Assembly: GCA_013054445.1 (NCBI GenBank)
Contig: JAAMPI010000314.1
Span: 1 to 43,564, forward strand
DNA: 43,564 bases
Direction of reading: 5' to 3'
Source: Cudoniella acicularis
Lineage: Eukaryota > Ascomycota > Leotiomycetes > Helotiales > Helotiaceae
Part shown: piece after piece, positions 1-11,160 of the stretch
How positions within the stretch are numbered: position 1 is the first letter of the stretch
Layout of the letters: every line of letters begins with the position of its first letter
Program-made: the position numbers and the translations under genes
Notes under the pieces: generated by a model
Told to the model about the DNA's origin: nothing
The model's database searches: none
What the model saw: only the letters and a program-made list of their open reading frames with translations

Positions 1-139
1 TGGAGGTGGTTTTGCCTCTAGCGCGTCGGGATAGCGTAGATCGGTTTAATTTGTATTTCCTAGCTATCGCAGCGTAATCAGGAGCTAAAGAGCTTTCGAT
101 TTCGGCTAGAGCCTTCTGTATATCGTCTTCGTTGACCAT
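1..139 (-). CDS. Pogo-like transposase, N-terminal fragment (psq-type helix-turn-helix)
   Basis: This is the start of a DDE-superfamily transposase of the pogo/Fot1 group, running off the left edge. The ATG is at 139 on the minus strand and 46 residues are visible. They follow the usual opening of these proteins: an acidic stretch (VNEDDIQKALAEIES), then a helix-turn-helix of the psq type ending in KLNRSTLSRRARG, which binds the element's own ends. The catalytic DDE core is outside the window, so I cannot say whether the element is active. The frame upstream of this ATG stays open into the neighbouring zinc-finger remnant. Confidence 0.65.
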   Translation of the reverse strand, partial: MVNEDDIQKALAEIESSLAPDYAAIARKYKLNRSTLSRRARGKTTS

Positions 140-221
140 TTTATAGGTGTTTAAAGAAGTAGAGTGTGTCGCTGGTGAGGCGTGCATTTTAGCGGGGCGT
201 GCATTTAAGCGGGATCTCGAG
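1..221 (-). mobile_element. End of a pogo-type (Tc1/mariner superfamily) DNA transposon, cut by the window edge
   Basis: This is one terminus of a DNA transposon whose body lies outside the window. It carries the first codons of a transposase (1-139) and a non-coding end. The end holds a 17-bp direct repeat with one mismatch (180-196 and 197-213, core GCGTGCATTT). A TA dinucleotide at 222-223 fits the TA target used by this superfamily, so I put the boundary at about 221. The flanking host DNA is a zinc-finger gene remnant whose conserved reading stops being recognisable exactly here. The other end and the full inverted repeats are not visible. Confidence 0.65.
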
Positions 222-223
222 TA

Positions 224-2778
224 ATTGCACTCGCCAAATTTGTGCATCTCTTGCAAGTGGTCGATCCGCAGGTCCCAGTCTCCATCTAATGCAACTTTTA
301 TGTCTCCGTCTTTAGATGTCCCAGAGCGTGGAAATTCATCTCCGCAGTAACCGCATGTGTCGGCTTCGTTCGGGCATCTCAAAGACGGATGGAATGCAGC
401 CGCGTAACCGGACAACGCGGCACAAGACCATGAATGGCGACGCTTGTGAAGAGAAACTTGGTGGCGCTCTGCTTCATTCTTGTTCTTGAATCGATTGGGG
501 CAGTATGCACATTGGTACTGCTTCTCCTTTTCATGGACTCTGGAGATATAAAATTAGAAATTTTTAGACGAATAGACATATATGATATTTTTGAAGAGAC
601 TTACATCAACTCTTCTGGAGTTTCAAACTTTTTCGGCTTTTTAAGACAGCACTCGCAAATGAGTCTTGGGATGAATTTCCTACTAACCAAATGTGCCCTG
701 GATCTCGAATACTCGCTCTTAGCAACATATCCCAGTTCAGTAGCAGAGCTCAGGATGGAAATAGAGGCCTGTGGTTTCCTGAAGTGATGAAGCCGTCTTT
801 CTGGGCTTCGACTGTCTCCAAGGCGGCAAAGATTCTTTCAATCATCTTTCTCACCATCTCCTCTATTTGGCTGTATTTCTGAAGTCGTGCAGCAATTTCT
901 TACCTCGATCGTTCTGGCCTTAACACTTTTTGAACTTTGCTTTGGCGTGTTATATCTTTCACATTTTTGTAAACAATCGCAAATTTGCCCTTGTACTCGG
1001 CAAAGAGAAGTGACATATCGGCTTGTGGAGAATCAGTCTCTTGTTTAATGGGCGTAAGCTCTTAACTTATAGAATCCCAAAACATCTAGATGTCCCTCCT
1101 TTGAATGCAGCGGTTGAATAGCAGTCTCATTTGCCTCTTGAAGCGTATTCCATGATGTCAGCTTAACGGCAGGATTGTTCTTTTCTTTGCTGGTTTGGGG
1201 CCCGTTAACCCTTCCTTGAGGGTTTTCAATTTCTCTTGAACCTTTATAATGCAATCTTTGAGTCCTCTGGCTTCAAGTTGCACATGGTTCAGCATCGTAC
1301 CATCAGAGACTTGCGAATAAAACGAACTCGCAGTTGAAGAAGAGTTTTGCGATATATGGGACCTGTGCGAGCGGATTGAAGACCTAGACAGCGAGAACTT
1401 GCTATTCCTGTGGTGAAGCGTTTGCAACTGACTTTCCGGTTGGCCAGGCTTTGGTGACGCTTGGTATGATATAAAGTTGGCGTTTCCACCTTGGCGGATC
1501 ATGCGCTGCAGATAGAGTTTGAAAAGCTCTTGTAGTTGCTTAGGGATTGTGTAAGAATATGTACATCGGCCGGGGTGCAGATTTGAAGAAACGCAACAAG
1601 CTGCGAAACACAGAACTCGTCCCATGTCTGGTGGATGTCCTCCAATGTTTCAAAGTTTTTAGACCTGGCGTCTACTATTTCAGTTGCAGAGTTACGACGT
1701 GATCGGGCACCGGGAGATAATGAGAGCGGGTTGGCCATATACTTAACGCTTCGAAAAGTACGGCTCTTTGGCTGCTTCATCCCCTCTTCGAATCCGATAT
1801 CTGTATCTTCATCTCGTATGCCACGAGCTGAACGGACTGAGCAGGCGTAGCTATTATTACTACCATAGCTACGGATGCTTGAGGAGCTGTGGTTCGACCC
1901 AGAATACCCAAAGTTATGTCGTATCACAGGTGACGATCTTGAGACAGGCGATTCTTGCGTTTTGAACAAGTCGCCGGCGCTGCTGACCCTCTGTAGATGT
2001 GGTATTTCATCATGTCTTGAAAGCGACAATGCTTGTCGCTTTTGTCCTATTATGGGAAATGAATAATCTCCTGGAACCATGTAATCTTCGACATAAAGTT
2101 TCTGTACACGTGTCTCTTCCTCAGGAAAATCGGGATTCTGTGAGGATGTCGGACTCTCAGATAATTCTGCCCTATTTTCTCTAATTGGGAGAGACAGAGG
2201 CTGCAACTGGGAGTTCTGACGCGGTTCGGTTTTTGATTCAGGATGGTTTAAAGTTGTGTTCAGGGCGCTCGTGTTCCGGTCTTTGGCAGTTGTAGGAATG
2301 TTTTCTGCGCGGCGCCCGTCAAGCTTCTCGAGAAGGGAGGCGTCAAAGTTTTGAGAAATTGACGAACTTTTCGCTGTCAGCAAGTAATAGTCTAACGACT
2401 ACACGAAATGATCATATACGGCGATGCCAATGACTCAAGGAGTGCTCCCAAATGAAATCGGAAAACTAACAAGGACAAAAAGCGTCTCGACCCCAACAGA
2501 CTTGCATATGAATCATCTATCCCTAAATGTTCTTGTTTTGAGTCCGCGCTAGTAATACTTTCGGGAGGAATTCGTTTTCTGAAATGATCGGGTCGCTCAT
2601 CTACCCTAGCCTTGCTACCGAGTGGAAAGAGCCCATAAGTGCTCAACCCGTCACCATGGTGCCTCCTAAATCATTTCTCTCACTTTTAATATCGGCCAAG
2701 TATCTAGGAGGTGGTAAAGGAGGCGGCAATGGGGAATCTTTGGGCATTGTTTTAATCACTGGCATTCCCTCGGGGTAG
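224..2778 (-). pseudogene. Decayed C2H2 zinc-finger protein gene, truncated by a transposon
   Basis: Read on the minus strand, this is a large fungal C2H2 protein in pieces. About 2776-2649 encodes a proline-rich N-terminus (PLPPPLPPPRYLADI). Around 2646-2390 and 2383-1500 are Ser-rich stretches. About 899-781 encodes a helical segment (EIAARLQKYSQIEEMV). About 720-605 encodes a Cys-rich segment (LICECCLKKPKKF), followed by an intron at 604-540 (GTAAGT...CAG). 539-224 encodes zinc-finger motifs (QYQCAYCPNRFKNKNEAERH and TCGYCGDEFPRSG) and ends at HKFGECN. The pieces lie in different frames: there are shifts near 1520, 1160, 1050 and 780 and an in-frame TAA at 902-900. At 221-223 a pogo-type element replaces the rest of the domain. 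The family reading rests on motif recognition. Sequencing indels could explain single shifts but hardly all of them. Confidence 0.7.
540..604 (-). other. Intron in the zinc-finger pseudogene
   Basis: The donor GTAAGT is at 604-599 and the acceptor CAG at 542-540. Splicing joins the segment ending KKFETPEEL to the first finger (EKQYQCAYC), which is the expected order for these proteins. Confidence 0.6.
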
Positions 2779-3201
2779 AGCGTACCCAGGACGTTGTTAT
2801 GTGAAAAGCGAGCACAGTCCGATAGATAAGAGTGTCAAAACCGACTGGTGCAGTTGATTCTGCTCAGTTACAGAATCCGGACGTTTTCACAAGCAATCGG
2901 GATCGGAATTGAAAAGATCTTTCTGCACAGCCTTGTGTCACCTGCTCACCGCCATGCAGGGTGGGATGCAAGGTCTTGACTCCGCCACAAACATGCAGGG
3001 ACACAGAAAAGGCACGAGTAAATACATAGCCCACTTAAACTTGACAGTCTTCGAGAAACAACTTCCTAGAAATAGTCAACCGAAAAAGAATTCAATATTT
3101 ACATCCTTCTAACTTCCTCGTGTCCTATTATATTTTTGAATCTCCCACGCAATCTTTTTTCACCCCTGCAAACCTCGTGCACATTAGAACGCGCTTCTGA
3201 C
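2779..3201. other. Intergenic region
   Basis: No supported gene. It separates the decayed zinc-finger gene from the DUF6594 gene and should hold that gene's promoter. A pyrimidine-rich stretch (about 3145-3175) precedes the start codon. Confidence 0.5.
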
Positions 3202-4065
3202 ATGGAGGAGGCGAAGGTACCACATATGAAAAACCATGAGGAAGCCGACCTTGAGCTCTTTCGATATGTCAAGTTGTCGCTTGATCAAGAAGAGATCTTC
3301 CATGTTCTCGGATTCGAATTCTTACAGCGATACAATCTGGTGTGGATACAAAACAAACTCATTAGGATACGAGAGGGCATACGAGCAGATTTAGGCCAAA
3401 CCTGCGATGAGAAAAATCTGAGTGATGCTTTAAATGAATATAGTATGTCGTCTCTATGCTACCATGCATATATGCATAAAGTGATTGATATATTGCTATT
3501 TCTAGGCCAAGCAATTAGAAATTACAATCTCCTTCGCGAGCTTAAGCCTCTCGACCAAGGGAGCACTGAGGAGCGGAAGAATTTGCTAAAAACGTCATTC
3601 CCCTCCCTCACGAGTCAATGCCGATGGACAAAACCTTTCGAGTCTCATTACTACGCACTCAAGGACAACAAAGCCAACATTGACAATCTTCGCAAAGCCC
3701 TGCGCCTGCTTCTCCCCCGGCATCTGACCTACTCTCATGGCGAGCGATTGCGACGATCGAGAGAATTCGAGGAAGGCGAGCCTCCTCATGAGATTAGTGC
3801 TGTTGTGGATAGAGCTTCTCGGCTCATAGTTGCTTTGGTGGGAGGCGCATTCTTAATTGTTCCTATGCTTATCATGGCGATTAATCCTGGCCAAACTAAA
3901 AGTCTTGTCACTGCTTCTGTGAGCACGCTTTTCTTCTCGTGTGCTGTATCTTTAGGGTTCAATTCGAGCAATAATGAGGCGCTGGTTTCAACTGCTACTT
4001 ATGCGGCTGTTCTAGTAGTGTTTGTGGGTATTACAACGACAAACTCGGCACAAGCACCGCAATAA
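3202..4065 (+). CDS. DUF6594 family membrane protein
   Basis: This is a 287-residue, single-exon protein of the fungal DUF6594 type, whose function is unknown. The layout is characteristic. A soluble, helical N-terminal part of about 200 residues begins with an acidic segment and contains FLQRYNLVWIQNKLIRIREG. A polar linker follows (RRSREFEEGEPPHEISAVVD). Three closely spaced hydrophobic helices end the protein (LIVALVGGAFLIVPMLIMAI, then SLVTASVSTLFFSCAVSLGF, then ALVSTATYAAVLVVFVG). I chose the ATG at 3202; the longer open frame upstream starts only at a TTG. It lies outside the polyketide cluster and shows no link to it. DUF6594 genes are abundant in ascomycetes and often sit in variable regions. 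Confidence 0.85.
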   Translation: MEEAKVPHMKNHEEADLELFRYVKLSLDQEEIFHVLGFEFLQRYNLVWIQNKLIRIREGIRADLGQTCDEKNLSDALNEYSMSSLCYHAYMHKVIDILLFLGQAIRNYNLLRELKPLDQGSTEERKNLLKTSFPSLTSQCRWTKPFESHYYALKDNKANIDNLRKALRLLLPRHLTYSHGERLRRSREFEEGEPPHEISAVVDRASRLIVALVGGAFLIVPMLIMAINPGQTKSLVTASVSTLFFSCAVSLGFNSSNNEALVSTATYAAVLVVFVGITTTNSAQAPQ

Positions 4066-6245
4066 GACAACAGGGTTAGACATGTCCAAGTCTGACTTGA
4101 ATCAAGCTTGGACTTGGTCTTACGAGCCTCGTACCAGAAGTCTGTGTTTTACAGGGCATTTTACTAGTAAACCAAAATTCAAAATTCACGAACTTTAAAA
4201 TACTACTTAATAGAAAGTATCTTTGCCTTCTTAAACTCGCGATACTTGAATATTATATCATAATTATTTATATTTATTTCACAACTTTGAAGTGATCGCG
4301 ACGACTTTACTTTTAGAAGCCTGAAGGTGGGGTCTCGGAGCCTAAAAATCGCTTAAATATGCCCTGTAAAACACAGACTTCTGGTACCAGGTTCGTTAGT
4401 TTTGGTCTTGGTCTTGGCGAGTTAAAATTTCATGGATTGATCCAAGCCCAAGTTGACTCGGGGATCAGAGTAATGTTAGAAAATCTGAAAAGTATTCCTC
4501 AAAACCGAGAAACCCCTAAAGTTCTATTACTTGCTATATACTTTATTTTCCTAAAAGTTGGTTTTGATTGAATTAATAGCTTCCATACTATAAACCTGAT
4601 CTAAGATATACCTAGAGAGTATTCATCTCTCTTACCAAATATAAGAATGAAATGTCTAAAAGTAGAAACACGTGATGATTTCTATCATCTAGGTCGACTT
4701 AGATTAACTTAGAGTTATGACTTGGACTTAGATATATGTTCCGAGTTAGTAACATAAGTGCTTATTCTAGGGAAGAACCTTCGAGTGTTCCCCTTTTTTA
4801 ATTAGCCGAATGAATAATTTATTAGTTAACTTTCTGTTAATTTACTATTTAAGATATTTAATATTTATAATCTTGTATTTTTTACCTATATTATCTGCCC
4901 ATTTGTACGAGATTGCAAAGGGGCTTAAATGGATTCCTGTCTTTCAGTGTTGCCGATAGTATACGCCCGTATTACGGTGGCTGGTATTGAGGCTTTTTTA
5001 CCACGTCCTGTACAGTACTGAGTCTGTATCGCTTACGGCGTACAATACTACCTAAAGTACGAAATACTAAGGATATACTATTATACGAAACACGTAATTA
5101 AATAGGGGCTTTTATCGTCTTTTTTTTTTTTAGAAGTAATACTTCTTTTTTTAACCTTCTAAGTAAATCATATATAATATAGTATACTCCTCTTAATTTA
5201 AAAACAGGAGGCTTAGAATAAGCATTTCTTATAAGACTACGTGATATTTCGTATAAGTTGTGGAGATTATATAGCTAAAAAGTCCCTAACAGGGGCTGAA
5301 AGGGGGGCCCTAGGGAGGAGATAATTTAAGAGAGAATGAAGGTATTACACCCTGTTTGGGGTATTATACTATTTCCATTAGAACAGGTGTAGGCCTCGAC
5401 AGCAAGTCAACTTTTAGTAGCTTTTTTGATTTCTCTTTTAACGAAGAAAAAACTTACATGCTATATATCAAGACATGTCCAAAGACAAAAAGTATCGGAT
5501 TGGGTTGTCCATAGCCCCTTGCCCAACATTTTCCCAAGCCTTCAATCGGTGGTCAAAGTGGTTCTTTTCATCGACTGAACCTATTAGGTCAACAGTTAAG
5601 CGAATATGTGGGTCGAGCCAACGCGAGAACGCCCTCAGTTTGCCTGATCAAGGCATTAAGGTTTGCTGTCCTTGTCTCGCTTGTTTCCGCGTCTATGATT
5701 CAGGGGGTCCAACTCGAGTTTCGCTGCGCCACTTCGAAATCGTGACAAAGTTTTAAATTGAAACCTTGACGTACAAACTGCTGAATTTTAGCTAAAAATA
5801 AATAGACACTCCACTAGCAAAGTGTAGTTTGTGAATGAATAACGCATCTCTTGTTTAGTAATTAATTGGAATAATTTCAACCGAAGTCCTCCAATCCTCC
5901 TTCCCTGCTAAAGGGTTGTTTTGCGAAGTGTAAGGATCCTAGAATGACCAAAAAAGTAAGGGCAGATTTCGAAAAGAAGAACCGGTGACGGTTAAAGCCA
6001 CAATGGATGCAGTGCCACGGCGTAGAGTTCTACAATGCAAGGGCGCACTGGGCTGGCGCGTATCCCACATCATTTCCGGGACTGTTTTAGTAGCAAGTAC
6101 CTGGTCATGCTCGGTAACTAAAAATCCTTTATTCCTTCCTGGGATCTTGAATCGCAGTTCGTTTTTAACATTTTTTGCCTTTCCACTTGCTTTACGAATT
6201 CTTGATGTATTTGTGCGATCAGTAAATCACTTCATATTATCCATT
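4066..6245. other. AT-rich intergenic region with repeat remnants
   Basis: About 2.2 kb without a supported gene. It contains the MITE-like element at 4120-4398. From about 4560 to 5460 it is strongly AT-rich with long T and A runs, as in old, RIP-mutated transposon DNA. A 93-codon open frame at 5475-5756 has no recognisable feature. Confidence 0.6.
4120..4398. mobile_element. MITE-like element with 40-bp terminal inverted repeats
   Basis: The segment 4131-4159 is repeated exactly, inverted, at 4359-4387 (29 bp, core TCTGTGTTTTACAGGGC). The match continues outward to 4120 and 4398 with three mismatches, giving inverted repeats of about 40 bp. The 200-bp interior is AT-rich and non-coding. 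The size of about 280 bp and this structure are typical of a non-autonomous DNA transposon. I see no clear target-site duplication, so the superfamily is unassigned. Confidence 0.65.
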
Positions 6246-7283
6246 ATGACCACCACGAGAGGTCTCGAAATTAATAATGGTGTTGTCACGAAATGGATTC
6301 CGCTCACGACAACAAATCCACCCGCATCGCAGGCGCAATGCTCTTCAGCCATATATTTTCAGCCCGGCAACCCATACTCGTTGATTGCTTTCGACCCTTA
6401 TTATGGACTTGACATCGATACAAAGGTTACTTGTCTTCAAACCGAAATGACACAATGGTGGGAACAGTATGCGGACGGTTCCCACACAGTCGTCAATCTT
6501 GGCCCATTCTCATGTCCAGGCGGATACACAACTGCTACAGCCAGCACGATTAATTCAGCGTCTACGTTTGTCGGGTGTTGTCCTAAGTAAGACCTGGAAG
6601 AAAAAGAGGAGCCAAGCGCTAACAATTCAAGGGCTTACACATTTGCTGGAAGTGTCAAATCTGCTGGTGATATAAATCAATGTTTTTCTCCAATTACTGC
6701 TGGCCAGACGATCATCGCGAAATCGACAGTTGGGGGCCTTACATGGTATGATACAACACATGTTGTGCCTGCGGCATCGGCATCTTATAGTGTAGGAGGT
6801 GCCCATGTGAATGGGTTTGTTTTCAACCAGGCGGCCGTTGCCACCCCAGCAGCCGCTTCTACGACTACTTTGGCCACTATGTCTTCTTCGGCCACCACAA
6901 CCCAGCCTGTTCCTTCCGGAGGAACTCAAACTCAAATTCCCACGAGCACAAACATCTCTGCAGCTCCTCATACCCCAAATGCACCGATCTTGACCAATGG
7001 CGCAAAAGTAGGTATTGGAATTGGAGTGACTTTGGGGGTTTTTGGGATCATTTGTTTGGTAGCTGTAATGTTTCTACTGAAACGCCGAGGGCGCCAACCA
7101 GGAGCTATTGAGCTGGCTGATTCTGAATTTCTGGGACATTCAAGCCATGGGAAGGCAGAGAAGTTTACCCGAATATCTTTCCCCGGGGTTGTTACGGAAG
7201 CCTCCGTGAGAGAAATGAGAGGTGTTGGCAATAGCCCTGGCCACCCCGCGGAATTATGTGCAAATCCCAGTCGAGGCGGGTAA
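6246..7283 (+). CDS. Single-pass membrane protein with cysteine-rich ectodomain and Ser/Thr-rich stalk
   Basis: This is a 330-residue protein from two exons (6246-6586 and 6632-7283). The 45-bp intron has donor GTAAGA, a CTAAC branch site and acceptor CAAG, and is phase-consistent. Residues 1 to about 165 form an ectodomain with cysteine motifs (LGPFSCPGGYTTAT, TFVGCCPK, INQCFSPI). Then come a Ser/Thr/Ala stalk, one transmembrane helix near residues 240-265 (VGIGIGVTLGVFGIICLVAV) and a basic stop-transfer KRRGR, leaving about 65 residues of cytoplasmic tail. The layout is that of fungal plasma-membrane or wall-associated proteins; the function is unknown. I see no classical signal peptide at this start. 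An upstream in-frame ATG at 6003 would add 81 residues with a hydrophobic stretch and is the main alternative. Confidence 0.7.
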
Positions 7284-9236
7284 TTTTCCCCTGAATCGGA
7301 GCAAACTTTCAATCCTAGGATGGATCCGGTTTCAAGGATAGGGAAGATTTAGCTACGGATTCGCTCTGACAGCATTTTTGTATATGCTTGTACAGTAATT
7401 TAGAGTCTAACACTGTATGTCAAATATTATATAATAATCCGCAAGAAGTTCTAATGAGAATGCAGAGAATGTTAACAAAACAGTATTTTTAGATTAAAAG
7501 AGTGATGGTTAGAAATGGTATTTTTGGCTGGGTCACTTGACCCTGTAGACTTCCACTATAAGATTACGAATACAGTGACTCATTACTGTAGGCAGACGCT
7601 GGAGCCTACTATAGGAGTCACATTCTAGGCAGCAGTTACAGGGGCTTTTGGTGTATATATAGCGCACTTCCTTCTGTAGAATCAATAGAACATCGCTGAA
7701 AATCCAACAAGATCGTGACCTAAGACGGTTAGACCTTTTTCTATCGCGCAGCAAAACTCATACAGCTCAGTCGGCCTTTTCCAAGATGCAAATAGAAGCG
7801 TAGCGCGGAACTTACTCAATGGGAATCGCATGTGGCCGAGCCACTGGTTTTGCCACGATCCGTTGCTCCTATCTTCTGCAAGCTGTTGGTGTTTAATCGT
7901 AAGGATTTCCGACAGCCCTCGCTTCAAATGTCAGGGGGAAAGGGGTTAAGCGATCCTATGATTGGTCTTCTAACTATATTTTCGCATGTAACTCTGAACC
8001 TCATCAGCCACTCCCTTCTATATTTACGTGGAATTGGGCAGTAGGAGTACCTGAGCTTTAGTTAATACACGCATAGAATTATTTGCTCTTTTGTTTGTTC
8101 ATTTGGAGTGTTTTAAATGCGATCGCACGTTTAGCGCGGACTTTACTACGTTTTGATATAGTATCGTATGTTCGAGGCTCTCCCGGCAGAGCGGCCTCTG
8201 TAAGGGCTTTACTAGCGCGGTCCCTCATAACTTACGGCGATGATAGAGATAGGGATAGGGACGATTAAGTAGTAGCTTAGCGTAAAGCGAATATAGACAC
8301 GTAGCTGCTTATAGAAATTTCTAGAAGAACGCTATATGTTATATAAATTCGGTAATATATAATATATATACTACTAGCGTGACTGTTAATACGACATTAT
8401 ATAAGCGCGATAAATTCGCTTAGCGTTTTGTATGCCTCTCTCTTTATCCGGATAAACTCGGCACGCAGGTTTCCTTATGCTATGTCTTTAAAACTTGGGT
8501 TTATATTCTTTCTTGATAGTACCTTCGCACTATAACCCCGAAATTCGGAGACAGGCCGATAGTCATGATAGAGTAGGGGGGGACAGCCGAAGCGGCTTTC
8601 GACGCCGTCGATGGGACAATTGACAGTATAACTAAAACCGTGGTACTTTCTCACTACTAACCGAATCCTTGTAGAGAAACAGCTGAAGAACAACAGCACA
8701 CTGACTATAGCTTTATATCCTCGCGAGGGAGAGATTTAAGACCCCTAAATAACGGATTCGTCTTAGCATAGTGGGTTTCTCTCCACCCAGGGACGGACGT
8801 TATAGTTTCAAGTTTCCTTTCCGGAGTTATTGAAATGCTTTTAAAATATAGATATAAAGTAGTTTTATTAAATTTTGTGTATGGATCTTTTTCCTTAATG
8901 GAACCCGCTAAACTTGAAAGTCCATAAATCACCCCGTGATGCAACTGTCCTCTATAAAGATATTCAACAATCATTTTATATTGTCCAATAAGACATGATA
9001 TCCAAACCCCAAGTCTCTCACTATCGCATCCACTTCTAAGGGCATTGTGTAAAAGTTTGAGTACGACAATCTCAAGTTGTTAAAATTAAGAATGCATTCC
9101 GTCCCAGAACGGGATCAGAGAGATTTGTTGGATCGCTTTCCCTTGGCCCTAATCCTCTTTCCAAAGATGTAAAATCTAATTTGTTCCACTTAGTTTCTAA
9201 TTGAAGTAAAACCAATGGCTTATGAAGGGTGAAAAC
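7284..9236. other. Intergenic region with degenerate repeat DNA
   Basis: Nearly 2 kb without a supported gene. Around 8105-8440 it contains AT-rich, repetitive DNA with short motifs such as TAGCGCGG on both sides of a purine-rich run (about 8237-8266), probably a decayed transposable element. Open frames at 8475-8974 (minus) show no recognisable domain. This gap separates the cluster exporter from the membrane-protein gene and may mark the cluster's left border. Confidence 0.5.
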
Positions 9237-11160
9237 CTACAGAAATGGAATCGGGATCATAGCAACTGATATAAAGCCTAGAAGGCTGCATGCCCAGTTT
9301 ATACCTAGCTTGTTGAACACTAAGAAAGTAATTAGTATTTCCTCAAGGTGCGAAAGCAAACGTAAATTTAGCAAAGAATTCTTACTTGTTGTAGCAAACA
9401 ATGGGAAAGCTCCTGCAAGCACGCTGCGCATCAACATATTTGCAGCAAGGGCACTGGCTGCGAGCATCAAATATGTGTCCACTAGATAATTAATTGCACT
9501 CTGGAAGATGGTGAAGAACCCGAGCCCAATACAAGCAGCGCCGACGCAAAAACTGGAAATAGTCAGTTTAAAATTCTTCTGAAAACTTCGGGAACACATA
9601 CCCAATCCATGGAATACTTGGGTCAGAAGTCCAGCCCATAATAAAGAAACCAGCTGCGAAGAAAATAGACCCAATCATCATAGGAAGTAATCGAGCTTCA
9701 GGGACAGCCTTGTTATTGTTGGCTACGAGGCGTGTGACGTAGAACTTTTGGCTCCACATATTGATGGCTCCTCCAATTGCAACTCCAACCAGCATCGCGA
9801 GGAAGGGAAGTGATCCGACGACACTATTCCATCCGCGTTTCTTTGAAAAAGTCAGTAAATCTTCTTAACTATACCCAATTCAAAGACTACCTCTTGAAAC
9901 TCGATTGGGAAGGTTAAAATTGCTCTAATGCTTGTTAGTACTTTCCAAAACACTTTGGTAAAGAATAAACAACTTACAGATAGATGATTGCATAGCAAAA
10001 TGCTGCATAGAGGTTGATGACAAAACAAATTGGATCGACGATCATTTCGAAGGGAACAACAAAGTACTTTCTTGACATGTCTTTAAGGCTGTAATCCGTT
10101 TCTTGTTGTTTTGAGCGAATGGCCCAGTTTTTCGTTTCGTGACGCAATTTGTTTGCCTTGCGGCTCAGCAAGACGGGAGGAAAACTTTCGTCTATGCCGA
10201 ATATGCTGGTTACCAGGATCACAGCTAGCAGAATGCCAGTGATCTGTGGTATTAACATCAGCATTGTTCATCTAGCTTATTCTTAAAATCCAACACTTAC
10301 ATATTCAGTCCAGCGCCATCCAGTTCGCTGCAGGTTAAGAACCAACGCCCCGCCTACGATAGGCGCTATCAGAGGGCCCACAATGACAGCGACGCCGTAC
10401 ACAAGTAAAGCGGCGCCTCGATGTTGTGGTGGCCAAATATCCGCCAATACTCCGCCAACATTGCTCAGAGGAGCGGAAGCAAATACACCGGCAAAAAATC
10501 GGGTAAGGAGTAGTGTTTGGATGTCTTTCGATGTTGCGGTAGCGAATGAGAAAACCATGCAGAAGAAAGCAGGTAGCAGGACAGAAATTTTACGACCATA
10601 GTATTCTGAGAGTGGTGCGAAGAGTAGAGGTCCAAACGCATTTCTAAATAGTTAATTTTCGTGGTAAGAGGAAGAAAATATAGTGATTGCCATACCCGAA
10701 TAAAAACAGGCTTACACCCAGAACTCCGATTTCCGCGCTTACCTGGAATTGCGACTGAACCTGAGGGATTCCAGAAGCGTAGCTAACAAAAGGGAGATAT
10801 TAGTCTCAGATTTCATGCTACGGAAAACAAAAATTTTAAGCCTTCTTACATTGTGCTTGCCCAAGTCGAACCCATCGTACAGAAGCTGTATAAAACGGTG
10901 TTGAGGACCTTTTTCCCCATAGGCCAATTCAAAGGTCTTTGTGGATCATCTAGGCCATCGAAATCGACAACATTGTCATTGAGGGCCAGGGCGCTGATGA
11001 CTTCCCTCTTCGATACGGAAATGTTGATGTCTTCTGGGCGGGAACTGAGATTCGAATTTTCCTTTGCGCCTTCAAAACTCCCCTTCTCGACATCTGAAGC
11101 ATCAGCACTGGTCACTGGATCAACCTCTGAAGTCGGGTCGGAGAGTTGTGCCGAATTCAT
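9237..11160 (-). CDS. MFS exporter of the DHA1 (polyamine/drug:H+ antiporter) type
   Basis: This is a 509-residue transporter from eight exons on the minus strand: 11160-10850, 10782-10696, 10643-10302, 10243-9978, 9924-9891, 9840-9602, 9553-9386 and 9319-9237. All phases agree. The soluble N-terminus of about 80 residues ends in DGLDDPQRPLNWPMGKK, the usual entry to helix 1 in fungal DHA1 proteins. The loop between helices 2 and 3 carries the signature APLSEYYGRK. Later come RFFAGVFASAPLSNVGG and the central loop YSLKDMSRKYFVVPFEM. It probably exports the cluster product or protects against it; the substrate is inference. It points away from the non-reducing PKS across a 1.8-kb promoter region. 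The protein ends at IPIPFL, short of the usual cytoplasmic tail. The ATG at 11160 is preferred over a longer open frame with no family support. Confidence 0.88.

Noticed and set aside
434..787. 117-codon open frame on the plus strand
   Set aside because: It is the complement of the zinc-finger coding segments on the minus strand, which carry recognisable motifs.
5475..5756. 93-codon open frame in the AT-rich gap
   Set aside because: No domain, no conserved motif and no splice-linked neighbour; surrounded by repeat remnants.
8475..8974. Two minus-strand open frames of 74 and 89 codons
   Set aside because: No recognisable domain; they lie next to degenerate repeat DNA and may be transposon remains.
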